A stretch of 64,000 bases of DNA from a virus. Position numbers and translations under genes: made by a program. The stretch's first letter is position 1, and every line of letters begins with the position of its first letter. The notes under the pieces were generated by a model that had not been told where the DNA came from, searched no databases, and saw only the letters and a program-made list of their open reading frames with translations. Below are positions 1-10,712 of this stretch, piece by piece. Location: positions 1 through 64,000 of the IMG/VR virus record IMGVR_UViG_3300043444_000183. One strand, given 5' to 3'.

Positions 1-136
1 ACTTCCCACTATCTAAGGGTGACGTTCAAGGACGTATTGATTCATTAGAAAAAAATGCTGTCTCGTTAGAGCAGTATGGTTTTGAGACAGAGCCAAGAAA
101 AGAAAAGCCGCTAAAATACACAGCAGCTCCTGCACC
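1..136. repeat. Contig-end overlap, left copy
   Basis: Bases 1-136 match 63865-64000 with one difference (G60 versus A63924, a Val/Ile change). The coding frame is continuous across the join, so this is best read as the assembly overlap of a circular or circularly permuted genome of about 63,864 bp. A true short terminal redundancy is the alternative. Confidence 0.9.
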
Positions 137-3100
137 CGCACCTATAGCAAAGCCAAAAACTGAGGCACAGAAAAGAGAGCAAGAGTTATTTGATACTTCA
201 TTTAAAGCTCTTGAAAAGACAGATCCTGAGTACTTGAGAAGAAAGGCTCAGTCAGATGCTATTGACGCTAAGGTCAATCAGATCAACGCTGACTTCATAA
301 ATGACAATGAAGAAGATGTTGTGCCTAAAGTACAGCAGCTCATAAAAGACTATCCATATCTACAGGTCAATCAATCAGGCGCTGGTTATGACGAACTAGA
401 AATAGTAAACACAGTTACCAACGAGAGAAAGAAAATCAACCTAGAGAACTGGACGTCAGATAGGGATAAAGAAGAAGCCAAAATATTGAGTGGTTTCTTA
501 GATGTTCAGATGACATCAAAAGACTATGTCAACCAATACCAAAAGGTAAATAAGATAAAGGAGCAGATGCAATCAGCTACTCCTACACAAAGAATTGAAC
601 TATCTCAACAATTACTAGATGAGCAAGCTAAGTTACAAGACCTATCTGATGGTAGATATAACTATGCTAAAAATGACAAGTATAAGTCATCAGCCATTTA
701 CGACAAGAATGCAAAAGAGAATGTAAAGACAGACTTTGCTAGATTGCAACTTCAATCTATTGACTACGCAGAAAAAGCGAAAAGCTATGCTGAGTGGAAT
801 CAAACAGTAACTGAAGCTAGACAAAAGGGATTAATTACTGAAGAGCAATATCAGAACGATTACCTTCCTAAGTTAGCTCAAGAAAAAAATATGCTTGTTG
901 ATGAGCGTAATAAAATCAATGATGACTTTAGGCAAACCCAATACAACAGCACATCAATTGATCGAATAGCAGCTGATGAGTTTGCCATTCAGTCTGAAAG
1001 AGGTAACGTATTAACAGGCGCCACATATTCAGCATTGCAAGGTGCAGAGAACTCATTAAGATTCTTACTTGAGACAGGTGACTTTCAAGATGGTGAATTC
1101 AAGGGATTCTTGACAGGAGCTGCACCGGGATCAGTTAGTGATTTCTACACATCATCTGAAAACAGAAGCGCATTTGAGCAAATCATATTTGGTCTTGCTA
1201 ACTCAGGAGGGTCTGCACTAGTTGGTGCTGCTGCCGGTGTTCCATTCCTTGGTTTATATGCATCATCTTATGTAAGCACTAAAGACCAAATGAGTGGGCC
1301 TGAGTTTAAGGATGTGCCTGAATATCAAAAGATATTATTCTCAGGAGCACTTGGTGCTACAGTTGGTTTGCTAGAAAAGTATGGTATCAGTAAGTGGTTC
1401 TCAAAGACACCTGCGGGTAAAGGCCTTACTAATTGGGTGCTAAAGAAAACAGTTGCTGAACTAGGCAAGGATGCGTCTTCAGAAGCTATTGAGTTAGCTG
1501 TAAAGAAAAACTTGGGTGCAGCAATAACCAATGGACTTATTCAAGTTACATCAGCCGGATTGGTAGAAGGATCTACTGAATTAGCTCAAGAGGCTGCTGA
1601 CATGGTCTATAAGGATGTATTCAATAGAATGTCTGACAAAGGTCAGTTTGACAATCCAAAATCATGGGCCGGGGTTGCTGATCGATTAAGCCAATCATTC
1701 ATGCTTGGTTTTGCAGGTGGTGCTGGAATGCAATCTATCACACAGACATTACAAGTTGCAGCAGGTGAAATGAATAAGGCTCAGATAAATAGTATTGAGC
1801 AGCTTATCGATAGCCCTGAACTTAAAGATACGTTTAGACTCAACATTAAAGACCAAATACTTTCTGGTCAGATAACTAAACAGGAGGGCAAAGCAATTGC
1901 TGAGAGACTGAATGAAGTAGAGGGTACTCTTAATAAGATACCAAAGAATGTAGACCGTTATGAAGCGTTCAAGTTGATCAACGAGCGTGACGAAATAAAG
2001 AAAGAAATTGCAGGGAAAGACCCTGATCTTGTCGTCGTTCAGACTGAGCGAGTGGCAGAAATTAATGAACAACTAAAACAATTAAGCAAAGATGCCGTTC
2101 AAAAGCAAACAACAGGTGAAGTATCTGTACAGCCAGGAGCCCAAAGTGGCGGAGAAATGGCGCAAGGAAAACCAGAAGCAGGACCTCAAGAAGTTACCCA
2201 AGAAGGTCAGCAAGCCCAAGAAGAAGAGTTAAAAACAATTAATGATAGAATATTAAAGATTGAAGCTGCTAATAAAAGAGGTGAATTACTTGAAGATTCA
2301 CAACCGGGTGAATTAAAAAGGCTCAAGGATAGAAAAAAACAATTAGAGAAGCAATCAGAAGCTTCAAGAGTTGAGTTTGATATTAAAGCTAAAACATTAG
2401 AAGAACTTGAAAAAATTCAATTTGAAATAGAAGAGTCTAAAGATCCTAAAGATAGAAAGCTATTTAATGATATAGATAATGAACTTCAGAGTAGAGAATG
2501 GCAAAGCGTTATAAATGCTCCATTATCTGAGGTTAATGATGTATTAGATACTTTAATAGAAAAAAATAAAACCATGCCTAATGGCTTTGGCGCTTATATT
2601 GAAAACGCAGAAGCTAGAAAAGCAAAACAGGTTATCAATAAGTATTTAGGTGAAGTATCACGAGAAGAAGCTGTAAAGGACTTTAAAGATGCATTCTTTG
2701 GATCACCTTCATCTTACTATCCAGATGGATTGCAATTGAGAGAATCTGCTAGAGTTTACATAGAAAATGGTGGAAGTATTAAAGATCTTCTTCAAAATAT
2801 TTCTAGTGAATTTATTTCTGATGGATTTACAGAGGAAGATGCAGCAAATGTAATAAGTCGTAAGCTAGGACAAGTAGCTAAAACAAATTTGCAAGAAACA
2901 GAAAAAACAATTAATTTAGCCGCAGATGAAAAAGGAAACATACAACCCGAACGCGCCGGAGACGGAAGAGGACGGACTGAGAGCAGGAAATTTACGCCTC
3001 TTGAAGGTGCGCCGTCAGTTCCAGGCATTAACGGGCCGGACCCACAACTTGTTGCCGTTGCAGAACAATACGCAGCAGACAATGGAATCGACCTCAAAAG

Positions 3101-6100
3101 ACAGTCAGAATACGTCGAAGTAGATGAGGATCGAGCTAGGAGAATTGCCGATGCTTACGAGCAGATGGCTGACGATCCACAGAATCCAAAAGTAAAAGAG
3201 GCTTATCAAGATCTTGTAAACCAAACAATAGCACAATACCAAGCTTTGGTAGATGCAGGTTATAAGTTTTGGTTCATGGATTTAAACATACCAAGCAATG
3301 CTGAGTATGCGTCTACTCCATATAATGCGCTAAGAGACCTTAGACAGAACAAAGAGATGGGTGTATTCCCAACTGCTGATGGATATGGAGAAGAAGGGAT
3401 AACACAAGAGCAGAGAGAAAATAATCCGCTACTGCAAGATACAGGTATTATGTGGCCTGTAGGTGGTTTAGATGGCGAGATGATGCCGGTACTAGCAAAT
3501 GATTTATTCAGGGCTGTACACGATACATTTGGACATGGTTTAGAAGGTGCTGGTTTCAGAGCAAGAGGAGAAGAAAATGCATGGCAGGCTCACGTTAGAT
3601 TGTTTACAGGGCCAGCTGTTGGAGCCATAACAAGTGAGACAAGAGGTCAGAACTCTTGGTTGAACTATGGTCCTTTTGGAGAAGCTAATAGAACAGCTAA
3701 AGTAGATGACACTGTATTTGCTGATCAAAAGATTGGCCTTATGCCTGAGTGGACTTGGACCGAAGGTCGTGCGGGTGATATGGAAGTTGATATCATGGAA
3801 GCTGATACCACTAAGCAAAGTAACTTACAGAAAGTACTTGACACACTAGATAAAATTGAAAAAGATCTTGACCAGTTTGGAAAGGAAACACTAGGTGTAA
3901 ATATTCCGGTTGCATTAGCCAAGACAATTGTCAAGGCAGTTAAAGCGCTTGTTAAGGCAGGCGTATCACTTGAGCAAGCAATCAAAAAAGTTGCCGCTGA
4001 GAACAACCTATCTGAAAGAGAGGTAAGTTCATTACTTAAACCAACAAAAGTATCTGAAATAGATGTTAACGAGGTAAGAGCTAAAGCTAGACCTGGAAAG
4101 CGTATATCAAAAGGATTATCAGTTAAAACAGTTGACCGTAAAAAGGTTATTGAAGAAACTGAAGACTTATCTATAGAATACGTTAAGAAAAATGCGCCAA
4201 AAGCATTTGTTTCTAATGCCAATATCATTGCTAAATACCCATTAATTGCCGGTAAAAAGAAGTTTAAAACAGCAACAACAGTTGAGCAGGCTCAAGAGAT
4301 ATATGACGTATTTGTTAGAGAAGTAGCTGACAACCTAAACTACTTAATGGCTGAATTTAAGCCAGAGTACAGAGAGATATCAACTCTTTGGTATGATGGA
4401 GCGAATGCTATAGCAAATGATTTTGCTACGCAATTTGGTGTATCAGCAGAACAGGCAGCAGGTATAATAGCGGCTATGTCTCCTCAAAAAGATTGGTATC
4501 AAAATGTTCGATTGGCAGAGATGGTGTTAATGGCCTATAAAGATAATCCAGTCATGACTAAGGAAATGATTGATTATCAAAAGGGCGTAAACGAAAAAGG
4601 TCTTTATGATGGAGCTAAATCAGCTGGCAAAAAATTAAAAAAGGCACAAAAAGAATACAGCGAATCTAGAACTAAAGCCAATAAAGAAGCCTTAGAAGAG
4701 GCAAAAGTTAACATGCAAAAAGCTATTGAAAAAGCTGACGCTGTAATAACTATGCTTAATAAATATGTAGGTAAAAAATTAAATGAAGTTCCTGCATTTG
4801 TTCAACCATATATGGTGAGAACATATCACGAGGTAAATACTACTAAAGATTACAATATTGTAGCTCCAGATGGTAGTGTTCAAGGTGTTGCAAAAAAGAA
4901 CAATGGATCTAAAGCCAAAGTTGCATGGGGATCTTATAGTGAGATTGGAAAGGCAGTTGCTATTAAAAATGACGGTAGCCAAGAAAATATCACAAGATCT
5001 TTAGGCGAGATGCATAAGATCAGAAATTTCTATAATAACATCATTGATCCAATGAGTAAAGATGGTGATGTTACCATGGATACACATGCGATCGCAGCAG
5101 CATTATTGTTACCTTTATCTGGTAAATCAACTCAAGTTGGTCAAAATTTTGGTACCAAAACCGCAAACTCTGCACCTCTTGGTATTAAAGGTCTTTACTA
5201 CGCTTATGCTGATGCTTATGCATTGGCTGCTAAAGAAGCAGGATTACTTCCAAGACAGGTACAAAGTATTACTTGGGAGGCTGTGCGCGGTTTATATACA
5301 GACACGTTTAAAGGAAATAAAGCTGAAGTAGCAAAAATTAATAATATTTGGAAAGACTATCAAGATGGAAAAATTACAATCGATGAAGCAAGAGAACAAG
5401 CCAAGCAATCAGCCGGTGGCATCAAAGACCCAACCTGGGCAGGAGGACCTCTTCAAGAAGAGCCTGGAGGAAGCGTTGGGCAGGAAAGTGTCAGCGGAAG
5501 AGGTGAAGGAGATGGACGCAATATTGTCGGGGATAGACCTGGAAGGGAGATATTAACAGCAGACACCAAAGATAAAGCAATTCTAAAAAAAGCACTTGAC
5601 TTTTTAGATAAAGCTGATAAAGACTTAGGAAAGTTTGGTAAAGAAACACTTGGTATTAATATACCAGTTGCAACTCTTCAAGCTATTGTTAAATTAGCTA
5701 AGGCATTAGTAAAAACAGGATTAACGTTACAAGAAGCCATCATCAAAGCGGCTGAACAGAAAAATGTATCCACTCAGGATGCATTGAATGCAATTATGTT
5801 TATGTCTGAGACTATCAAGCAACCTATCAAAAAGGTTCTTGTTAGTGAAGCAGCAGCCCTTAAATCACAACTTAGATTAGAAGCCAGAGCAGCGCGAGAG
5901 GCTAAGATGGATCTAAATGCTAAACGTAAGGCATTGGTTTCAGCTATATCAGCTATGGTTAAGGATGGTAAAATATCCACTCGTCAATCAAAATCAATCA
6001 TCAATAAGGTTGGTAAAGTAAACCTGGACAACCCGATTATGGTTGAGCGATTGATCAATTATGCTGAGAAGGTATTCCAAAGAGCTGACTACCAAGAAAG

Positions 6101-9100
6101 ATTGTCTGAGGCATCTAAAATCAGAAAGTCAATCAGACGTGCATTGAAGTCCAAAGAACTTCAGGCTGAGGTTGTTGGTATGGCTAAGATGTTTACAAAA
6201 GTTGATCCTTTCTTAGTTGAAAACATTGATCAATACATCTCAAACGCAGAGAACGTTCTAAATGCAGTCCGACCTGTAAGAGGTACTGAAGTTGCTATTA
6301 GACAAGCAGCTGACATTGAAGCCATCAATGAGTTCACTATGGAGCAGATTGAGCTTCAGGAAAAGAACAAGAAAGCTGAGTTAATGTCTGTACACAGCTA
6401 TTTAGTTGAATCTGGTGCTATAACTGAAGACATGACTTCTAAAGAAATGCAGGAGATCATTGACATCATTAGCACTAAAGAAGATGAGATTAACGACCCC
6501 GATAAGAAGATGAACTTCTTGAAAAATCGTTTTGAGTTCATGTCTGGTATCATAGAAAAGATGATTGTGAACAACGAAGATCCGTTCACAGAAGAGTCAC
6601 TTGATCTTACACCAAGACAAAAAGAATTAATGGGACAGCTGTTGAAAATTGACATGGATAGATTGTCAGTTAAACAGGCTGCGTTAGTTCTTGAGGCTAT
6701 GGATAACTTCATGAATAACGGTATCACAAGTGGTGTCGAGGCAGTCGTTAAGAACTACCAAGGCACACTTAATGCTGATCGATTGGCTGCTTCAGGAAAG
6801 AGATCAAGACCACTTAAGATGTATTTCAATAAAGGGATTGGTAAGTTATTTGGAGAGCAATTTGTATCGCTTCCGCTACTCATTGAGCGCATGTTCCCAG
6901 GGATGAAGAATGGTCTGAAGCTTATGTCAGACATGGGACTTACCGATGTTATTAGAGGTGCAGCAAAGGCTGACTATGAGCACAAGCAATTGGTTAAGCA
7001 ATATACTGAGCAAGGATTCTATAAGCAGAAAGGTTTTATGAATGCAGAGAATGTATACGAAAGAGGTATGCTTGCATTCTTAAGTAGAAATTTAATTGGC
7101 ACCGAGACAGAAAGACGAAATGAGTTTACACGTCGCGTCAAAATTATTGAGGAGTCAATTAAAGAACTAGAGGCTGGGTCAGCTGCTGAAGTAAAGATGG
7201 CAGATCTATATCAAAAGGCATATGACAAGTTAAAAGTATCTGAGCGTGATATTGATGTCATCAAGGCAAATGCTGAGCAGATGAACTTAGATGCAGTTGA
7301 TTGGATGACAAATCAATGGGCTTCGAAGTATGACCAACTTGCTGACGTTAGCTTAGCTGTATACAACTCAATTCTTGGTAGTGATACCAACTATACGCCA
7401 GATAGATATAAAGGCTTAGAAGGGGCTGATTTAGAGCTAGACGAAGACTTATTAAGCAGAGGTAGCGCATTCATGTCGTCACTTGATTATACCAATAAAA
7501 ACAAGTCAGGTGTATTGATTGAGACGACAAGACCTAAGAACTTACCGAAAAACAGATTTATCAGTCTTGATTTTGATACCAATAACTTTGCAAGTCTTAA
7601 AGGCGCAATGATTGACATTGAGACCGCTCCATCTATTCGTCAAGTAGATGGTTTCTTAAAGTCTGATGGTTATAAGAAAATGGTAAATGGTGATGATCGT
7701 AGAATTCTTACCTCTAGGATCAACAACTATATATCGTCAGTAAAGGGTAAGACAAACTTCAACAGAGATACACTTAAATCAGTTGAGCGTTTAGCTAACT
7801 TCCTTGGATCTTTAGGTGTTGGTAAGGCATTAGGTGGATTAGATCAGGTTGTAAAACAAACGACACCTGTTATTGTCAACACAATGATTAATGCTGGGAG
7901 ATTCACTCCATTAAACATGGAAATGAACGAGGCAATTAATAGAAGTGGAATGCCTATAGCTAATCGTGGTATTGAGTCCATTACAGCTGTTGAATCAATT
8001 GACTCATTGATTGACAAGAAATCAACGACAGCAGCAGAAGCTGTTAAGTTTGTTGAGAAGATTAGTCAGATGTACATGAAGGCGCTACTAGCTAAACCAG
8101 ATGTGTGGGTAGCAAGGTCATCATTTGTCACATACTATCAGAAGTATCTACGTGATAATGGAATGGATACTGATATTGATTGGAAAGATCATGAGTGGAA
8201 CAAAGAAGCCATGGAGTATGCTCAGATGATGGTTGACCGTCAGCAGAATATCTCAGACGAGAAACTTGCTGGTAAATTCTTGTCATCTAGAGATCCAATG
8301 ATTAGCGTGGCAAGAAAGGTTGTATTCCCATTTGCTACGTTTATTCTCAACCAAAAGGCGCGTATGCATAATGACTTTATCGCATTGTTTGGTAGCGATG
8401 TATCAACAGAGGATAGAGCAAAAGCTGTTAAATCATTAGGAGGTCTAGCTGCTGAGATGATTACATACCAAGCTATTGCATACTTTATCAAGACAATGGT
8501 ATACGATAATATTGCGGCATACATTGTAGGAGACGAAGAGGAAGAAGAGAAAAAAGAACGTTCATTCTTTGGTATCAAGATGACAAAGAAGCAATGGAAC
8601 GCAACTAAATTCCCTGTAAAAAGCTTTGTGTCTGACCTATTATCTCCGCTTCCACTTACAGATGACTTGGTGTCATTTGGATTTGATACAATGATGGAGA
8701 ACTTCCCAATGATTACTCAAGAGGAAATAACTCAATCAATAAAAGATCAAAACGATGCTAGAGCACTTAGAGGTCAGGAGCCAATGAATGCTGAGCAAGA
8801 AGCCAACTTCACTGAAAAACTTAAGCAGCAAAATATATACTCAGTTACATTTAAAAATGATGGAGCAGGTAGAGCTTACGGTGTCCCAGGTATTGCGTTT
8901 GATACATACATGGAGCTTGCAGAGATGGGTAGAATGGCAACTACAGGTGAGTTCACTGAGGACATTGGATACGGACCAAAAACTAAATACCTTACCAAAG
9001 AAGGTCAGGAATTAGTTAAGTACATGACAATACCAATGGTATTATACTCTACAGGTCTTGTACCAAAAGACTTCGGTACTGTTGCTAGAAAGGTTGTGAG

Positions 9101-9389
9101 TTCGGCTAAAAAGAAAGCTATTAGTGAGACCAAGAATAAGAACATAGGACTTCTTAAAGAAGAACTTGGTCGCAAGCCAAATGAGTGGGAGAAAAATCTT
9201 GTCATGAATACTGATAAGAGACTGACAGGTCTTGTTGATGCGATTAAGTTTGCTGAAAGATTTGGAGGGTTAACACCTGAGCAAGGAGCTGAGTATGTCA
9301 AACTAATTGAGAAGACTGGTGACTACGACTACCTAAATCTAAAAAGAATTCAGGACGGAGAAACAGCCGATCAAATATTAAAGAAGTAA
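1..9389 (+). CDS. Giant polyvalent virion protein, 3' part (gene starts at 63579)
   Basis: The frame is open from base 3 and joins in frame with the ORF starting at 63579 across the circular junction, giving 3224 residues in all. In full-length numbering, hydrophobic Gly/Ala-rich segments lie near 489-556. Charged Gln/Glu-rich linkers follow. A conserved phage domain near 1150-1360 contains H1269-D-T-F-G-H1274-G and later ETRGQN and DQK motifs. A second domain near 1510-1900 has MSPQKDW (from 1588) and D1789-T-H-A. Two copies of a segment of about 75 residues flank that domain. The rest is long and helical, with a hydrophobic stretch near 2911-2948 followed by an acidic run, like the C-terminal domain of other giant phage proteins (LPD38-type, from memory). 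Such polyvalent proteins are usually packaged and ejected with DNA. Its place last in the tail module fits that role, which is inferred. No RNA polymerase signature (DxDGD) was seen. Confidence 0.85.
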   Translation, partial: FPLSKGDVQGRIDSLEKNAVSLEQYGFETEPRKEKPLKYTAAPAPAPIAKPKTEAQKREQELFDTSFKALEKTDPEYLRRKAQSDAIDAKVNQINADFINDNEEDVVPKVQQLIKDYPYLQVNQSGAGYDELEIVNTVTNERKKINLENWTSDRDKEEAKILSGFLDVQMTSKDYVNQYQKVNKIKEQMQSATPTQRIELSQQLLDEQAKLQDLSDGRYNYAKNDKYKSSAIYDKNAKENVKTDFARLQLQSIDYAEKAKSYAEWNQTVTEARQKGLITEEQYQNDYLPKLAQEKNMLVDERNKINDDFRQTQYNSTSIDRIAADEFAIQSERGNVLTGATYSALQGAENSLRFLLETGDFQDGEFKGFLTGAAPGSVSDFYTSSENRSAFEQIIFGLANSGGSALVGAAAGVPFLGLYASSYVSTKDQMSGPEFKDVPEYQKILFSGALGATVGLLEKYGISKWFSKTPAGKGLTNWVLKKTVAELGKDASSEAIELAVKKNLGAAITNGLIQVTSAGLVEGSTELAQEAADMVYKDVFNRMSDKGQFDNPKSWAGVADRLSQSFMLGFAGGAGMQSITQTLQVAAGEMNKAQINSIEQLIDSPELKDTFRLNIKDQILSGQITKQEGKAIAERLNEVEGTLNKIPKNVDRYEAFKLINERDEIKKEIAGKDPDLVVVQTERVAEINEQLKQLSKDAVQKQTTGEVSVQPGAQSGGEMAQGKPEAGPQEVTQEGQQAQEEELKTINDRILKIEAANKRGELLEDSQPGELKRLKDRKKQLEKQSEASRVEFDIKAKTLEELEKIQFEIEESKDPKDRKLFNDIDNELQSREWQSVINAPLSEVNDVLDTLIEKNKTMPNGFGAYIENAEARKAKQVINKYLGEVSREEAVKDFKDAFFGSPSSYYPDGLQLRESARVYIENGGSIKDLLQNISSEFISDGFTEEDAANVISRKLGQVAKTNLQETEKTINLAADEKGNIQPERAGDGRGRTESRKFTPLEGAPSVPGINGPDPQLVAVAEQYAADNGIDLKRQSEYVEVDEDRARRIADAYEQMADDPQNPKVKEAYQDLVNQTIAQYQALVDAGYKFWFMDLNIPSNAEYASTPYNALRDLRQNKEMGVFPTADGYGEEGITQEQRENNPLLQDTGIMWPVGGLDGEMMPVLANDLFRAVHDTFGHGLEGAGFRARGEENAWQAHVRLFTGPAVGAITSETRGQNSWLNYGPFGEANRTAKVDDTVFADQKIGLMPEWTWTEGRAGDMEVDIMEADTTKQSNLQKVLDTLDKIEKDLDQFGKETLGVNIPVALAKTIVKAVKALVKAGVSLEQAIKKVAAENNLSEREVSSLLKPTKVSEIDVNEVRAKARPGKRISKGLSVKTVDRKKVIEETEDLSIEYVKKNAPKAFVSNANIIAKYPLIAGKKKFKTATTVEQAQEIYDVFVREVADNLNYLMAEFKPEYREISTLWYDGANAIANDFATQFGVSAEQAAGIIAAMSPQKDWYQNVRLAEMVLMAYKDNPVMTKEMIDYQKGVNEKGLYDGAKSAGKKLKKAQKEYSESRTKANKEALEEAKVNMQKAIEKADAVITMLNKYVGKKLNEVPAFVQPYMVRTYHEVNTTKDYNIVAPDGSVQGVAKKNNGSKAKVAWGSYSEIGKAVAIKNDGSQENITRSLGEMHKIRNFYNNIIDPMSKDGDVTMDTHAIAAALLLPLSGKSTQVGQNFGTKTANSAPLGIKGLYYAYADAYALAAKEAGLLPRQVQSITWEAVRGLYTDTFKGNKAEVAKINNIWKDYQDGKITIDEAREQAKQSAGGIKDPTWAGGPLQEEPGGSVGQESVSGRGEGDGRNIVGDRPGREILTADTKDKAILKKALDFLDKADKDLGKFGKETLGINIPVATLQAIVKLAKALVKTGLTLQEAIIKAAEQKNVSTQDALNAIMFMSETIKQPIKKVLVSEAAALKSQLRLEARAAREAKMDLNAKRKALVSAISAMVKDGKISTRQSKSIINKVGKVNLDNPIMVERLINYAEKVFQRADYQERLSEASKIRKSIRRALKSKELQAEVVGMAKMFTKVDPFLVENIDQYISNAENVLNAVRPVRGTEVAIRQAADIEAINEFTMEQIELQEKNKKAELMSVHSYLVESGAITEDMTSKEMQEIIDIISTKEDEINDPDKKMNFLKNRFEFMSGIIEKMIVNNEDPFTEESLDLTPRQKELMGQLLKIDMDRLSVKQAALVLEAMDNFMNNGITSGVEAVVKNYQGTLNADRLAASGKRSRPLKMYFNKGIGKLFGEQFVSLPLLIERMFPGMKNGLKLMSDMGLTDVIRGAAKADYEHKQLVKQYTEQGFYKQKGFMNAENVYERGMLAFLSRNLIGTETERRNEFTRRVKIIEESIKELEAGSAAEVKMADLYQKAYDKLKVSERDIDVIKANAEQMNLDAVDWMTNQWASKYDQLADVSLAVYNSILGSDTNYTPDRYKGLEGADLELDEDLLSRGSAFMSSLDYTNKNKSGVLIETTRPKNLPKNRFISLDFDTNNFASLKGAMIDIETAPSIRQVDGFLKSDGYKKMVNGDDRRILTSRINNYISSVKGKTNFNRDTLKSVERLANFLGSLGVGKALGGLDQVVKQTTPVIVNTMINAGRFTPLNMEMNEAINRSGMPIANRGIESITAVESIDSLIDKKSTTAAEAVKFVEKISQMYMKALLAKPDVWVARSSFVTYYQKYLRDNGMDTDIDWKDHEWNKEAMEYAQMMVDRQQNISDEKLAGKFLSSRDPMISVARKVVFPFATFILNQKARMHNDFIALFGSDVSTEDRAKAVKSLGGLAAEMITYQAIAYFIKTMVYDNIAAYIVGDEEEEEKKERSFFGIKMTKKQWNATKFPVKSFVSDLLSPLPLTDDLVSFGFDTMMENFPMITQEEITQSIKDQNDARALRGQEPMNAEQEANFTEKLKQQNIYSVTFKNDGAGRAYGVPGIAFDTYMELAEMGRMATTGEFTEDIGYGPKTKYLTKEGQELVKYMTIPMVLYSTGLVPKDFGTVARKVVSSAKKKAISETKNKNIGLLKEELGRKPNEWEKNLVMNTDKRLTGLVDAIKFAERFGGLTPEQGAEYVKLIEKTGDYDYLNLKRIQDGETADQILKK
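3807..4040 (+). repeat. Internal protein repeat, copy A
   Basis: This stretch encodes a segment of about 75 residues containing FGKETLG-x-NIPVA, then IVK, KALVK and an AI-x-K-x-A helix. It reappears at 5565-5800 in the same protein. It sits directly after the HDTFGHG domain. Confidence 0.8.
5565..5800 (+). repeat. Internal protein repeat, copy B
   Basis: Second copy of the segment at 3807-4040, again with FGKETLG-x-NIPVA and KALVK-x-G. It sits directly after the SPQKDW domain and a Gly/Glu/Arg-rich linker, so domain plus repeat looks like a duplicated module boundary. Confidence 0.8.
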
Positions 9390-10531
9390 GGCATAACAAC
9401 CTTACGATTGGACTCAAGGTCGATCTGGAAGAACACAAATCCGGATCGGCCTTTCTTAAAGTTGGTCTGAACCCATTCTGAGCTAGGCGAGAATGCCGGG
9501 AAGTTGAAGTAATCAAACTCATCGGAAGAGCAGTAGTCGAATAGCATCTGGTGAGAGTCACCCTTGCTGAACTCTACATAGTCACAAGATCTTAGCTCAT
9601 GCGAGTGTCTAATGTACTGAGATATTTTCTCAACACCTCTTGGATCAAGTTGGACCTTGAATCCGAACTTAAGGTTGCGAGAGTCTTTGCCATGGCTAAT
9701 GATAAATCCATGTCTTCCAATTATGTAGTGGTTTATAAACTTCTTGTGGTTAATAACATTGACGTTGCTATACTTACGATCAATGACATGCTTGAATGCT
9801 GAATTAACTATGTATCCAAACGCACCTGAATGGTTGTCTTCACAGATATTATTGCAAAGAATGTTCTTATACTGAGGGGCTAGATAATCAATCAACAATA
9901 CTTTAGCCTTGAGCCCCGCATCAAACGCTTCTTCGTTTGTCATGTTCTGTGGTAGCTTATGTCCCTTACGGGTAGTCTCACCATCCCATCCGTCCATAAA
10001 GTCTCCTAGATCATCTATTACAAGGCTGTCTGATGATTTATTTGCTAGAACAAATTCAGCCATCTCCTCAACTCTTTTGTTAAGTAGTTCGCTATTCCAA
10101 TCAGTAGCATATAAAGCCAATCCCTTACGACTAGCATCCATACCTACGTGAACGTCTGTCCATACCAAACGATCAACCGTCTGACCTGGCGTCCAATTTG
10201 ATTTTGGTACCGGTGACTTACCATCAATACACTTTGATATAATTGACTCGTAGTCTATTTGATCAACACGATAGGCTGGATTCTTGATGAATAAGGACGC
10301 CTGTTTGGTCTTAAGCCAAAGGTATGGAACATTTGAAGGAGCTACTTCTAAGTCATTACATGCATCCTTAACACCTTTATTATTATGCTTAGTAACAGCG
10401 CGAGAGACATATATTCTCATCGTCTCTTCTCTGGTATCAAGATTATTTTCTGAGATGATTTGCCGAGCAATATCAGCCTTTGTCATTCCCGATGCTAGAA
10501 GCTCCAGGATTCTGTCCATATACTGTTTCAT
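9371..10531 (-). CDS. Metallophosphoesterase with N-terminal helix-turn-helix
   Basis: The 386-residue product has the calcineurin-like metallophosphoesterase motif series: D126-V-H128, L-G-D177, E-D-N233-H234 and S-H280-G-K-D. These are the residues that normally hold two metal ions. The first 50 residues look like a DNA-binding helix-turn-helix (MTKADIARQII). Relatives include SbcD/Mre11-type nucleases, so a phosphodiesterase or nuclease acting on DNA is likely, though the substrate is not visible. It is the last gene of the leftward operon. Its 3' end overlaps the end of the giant rightward gene by 19 bp, a convergent junction with no terminator seen. Confidence 0.8.
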   Translation of the reverse strand: MKQYMDRILELLASGMTKADIARQIISENNLDTREETMRIYVSRAVTKHNNKGVKDACNDLEVAPSNVPYLWLKTKQASLFIKNPAYRVDQIDYESIISKCIDGKSPVPKSNWTPGQTVDRLVWTDVHVGMDASRKGLALYATDWNSELLNKRVEEMAEFVLANKSSDSLVIDDLGDFMDGWDGETTRKGHKLPQNMTNEEAFDAGLKAKVLLIDYLAPQYKNILCNNICEDNHSGAFGYIVNSAFKHVIDRKYSNVNVINHKKFINHYIIGRHGFIISHGKDSRNLKFGFKVQLDPRGVEKISQYIRHSHELRSCDYVEFSKGDSHQMLFDYCSSDEFDYFNFPAFSPSSEWVQTNFKKGRSGFVFFQIDLESNRKVVMPYFFNI

Positions 10532-10688
10532 CGTAATGGGTTTTGTGCAGATCCCGAAGGACTACGATTAGATTTTGAATTGTGGGAATCAATGCGTCAT
10601 AGTCTTCGTCCATGAGTTGCTCATAGATGCTGTCAGTTAGCTCGTTGATTTCGAGCATTGTTGAGTTGACATAGTTGACATTCTGCAT
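10473..10688 (-). CDS. Small acidic helical protein
   Basis: This encodes 71 residues and is unrecognised. The core (residues 11-55) is an amphipathic acidic helical stretch. It overlaps the start of the metallophosphoesterase gene by 59 bases in another frame, an overlap size also found elsewhere in this operon. An internal Met at residue 11 could be the start. Confidence 0.6.
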   Translation of the reverse strand: MQNVNYVNSTMLEINELTDSIYEQLMDEDYDALIPTIQNLIVVLRDLHKTHYDETVYGQNPGASSIGNDKG

Positions 10689-10712
10689 TACGCAGGCTAA
10701 TGTACGAAAAAT

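Noticed and set aside
3540-4228. Leftward frames inside the giant gene
   Set aside because: They are antisense shadows with Ser/Leu-rich translations and no independent support.
1-9389. Virion RNA polymerase like that of crAss-like phages
   Set aside because: No DxDGD or other RNA polymerase active-site motif was found in the giant protein.
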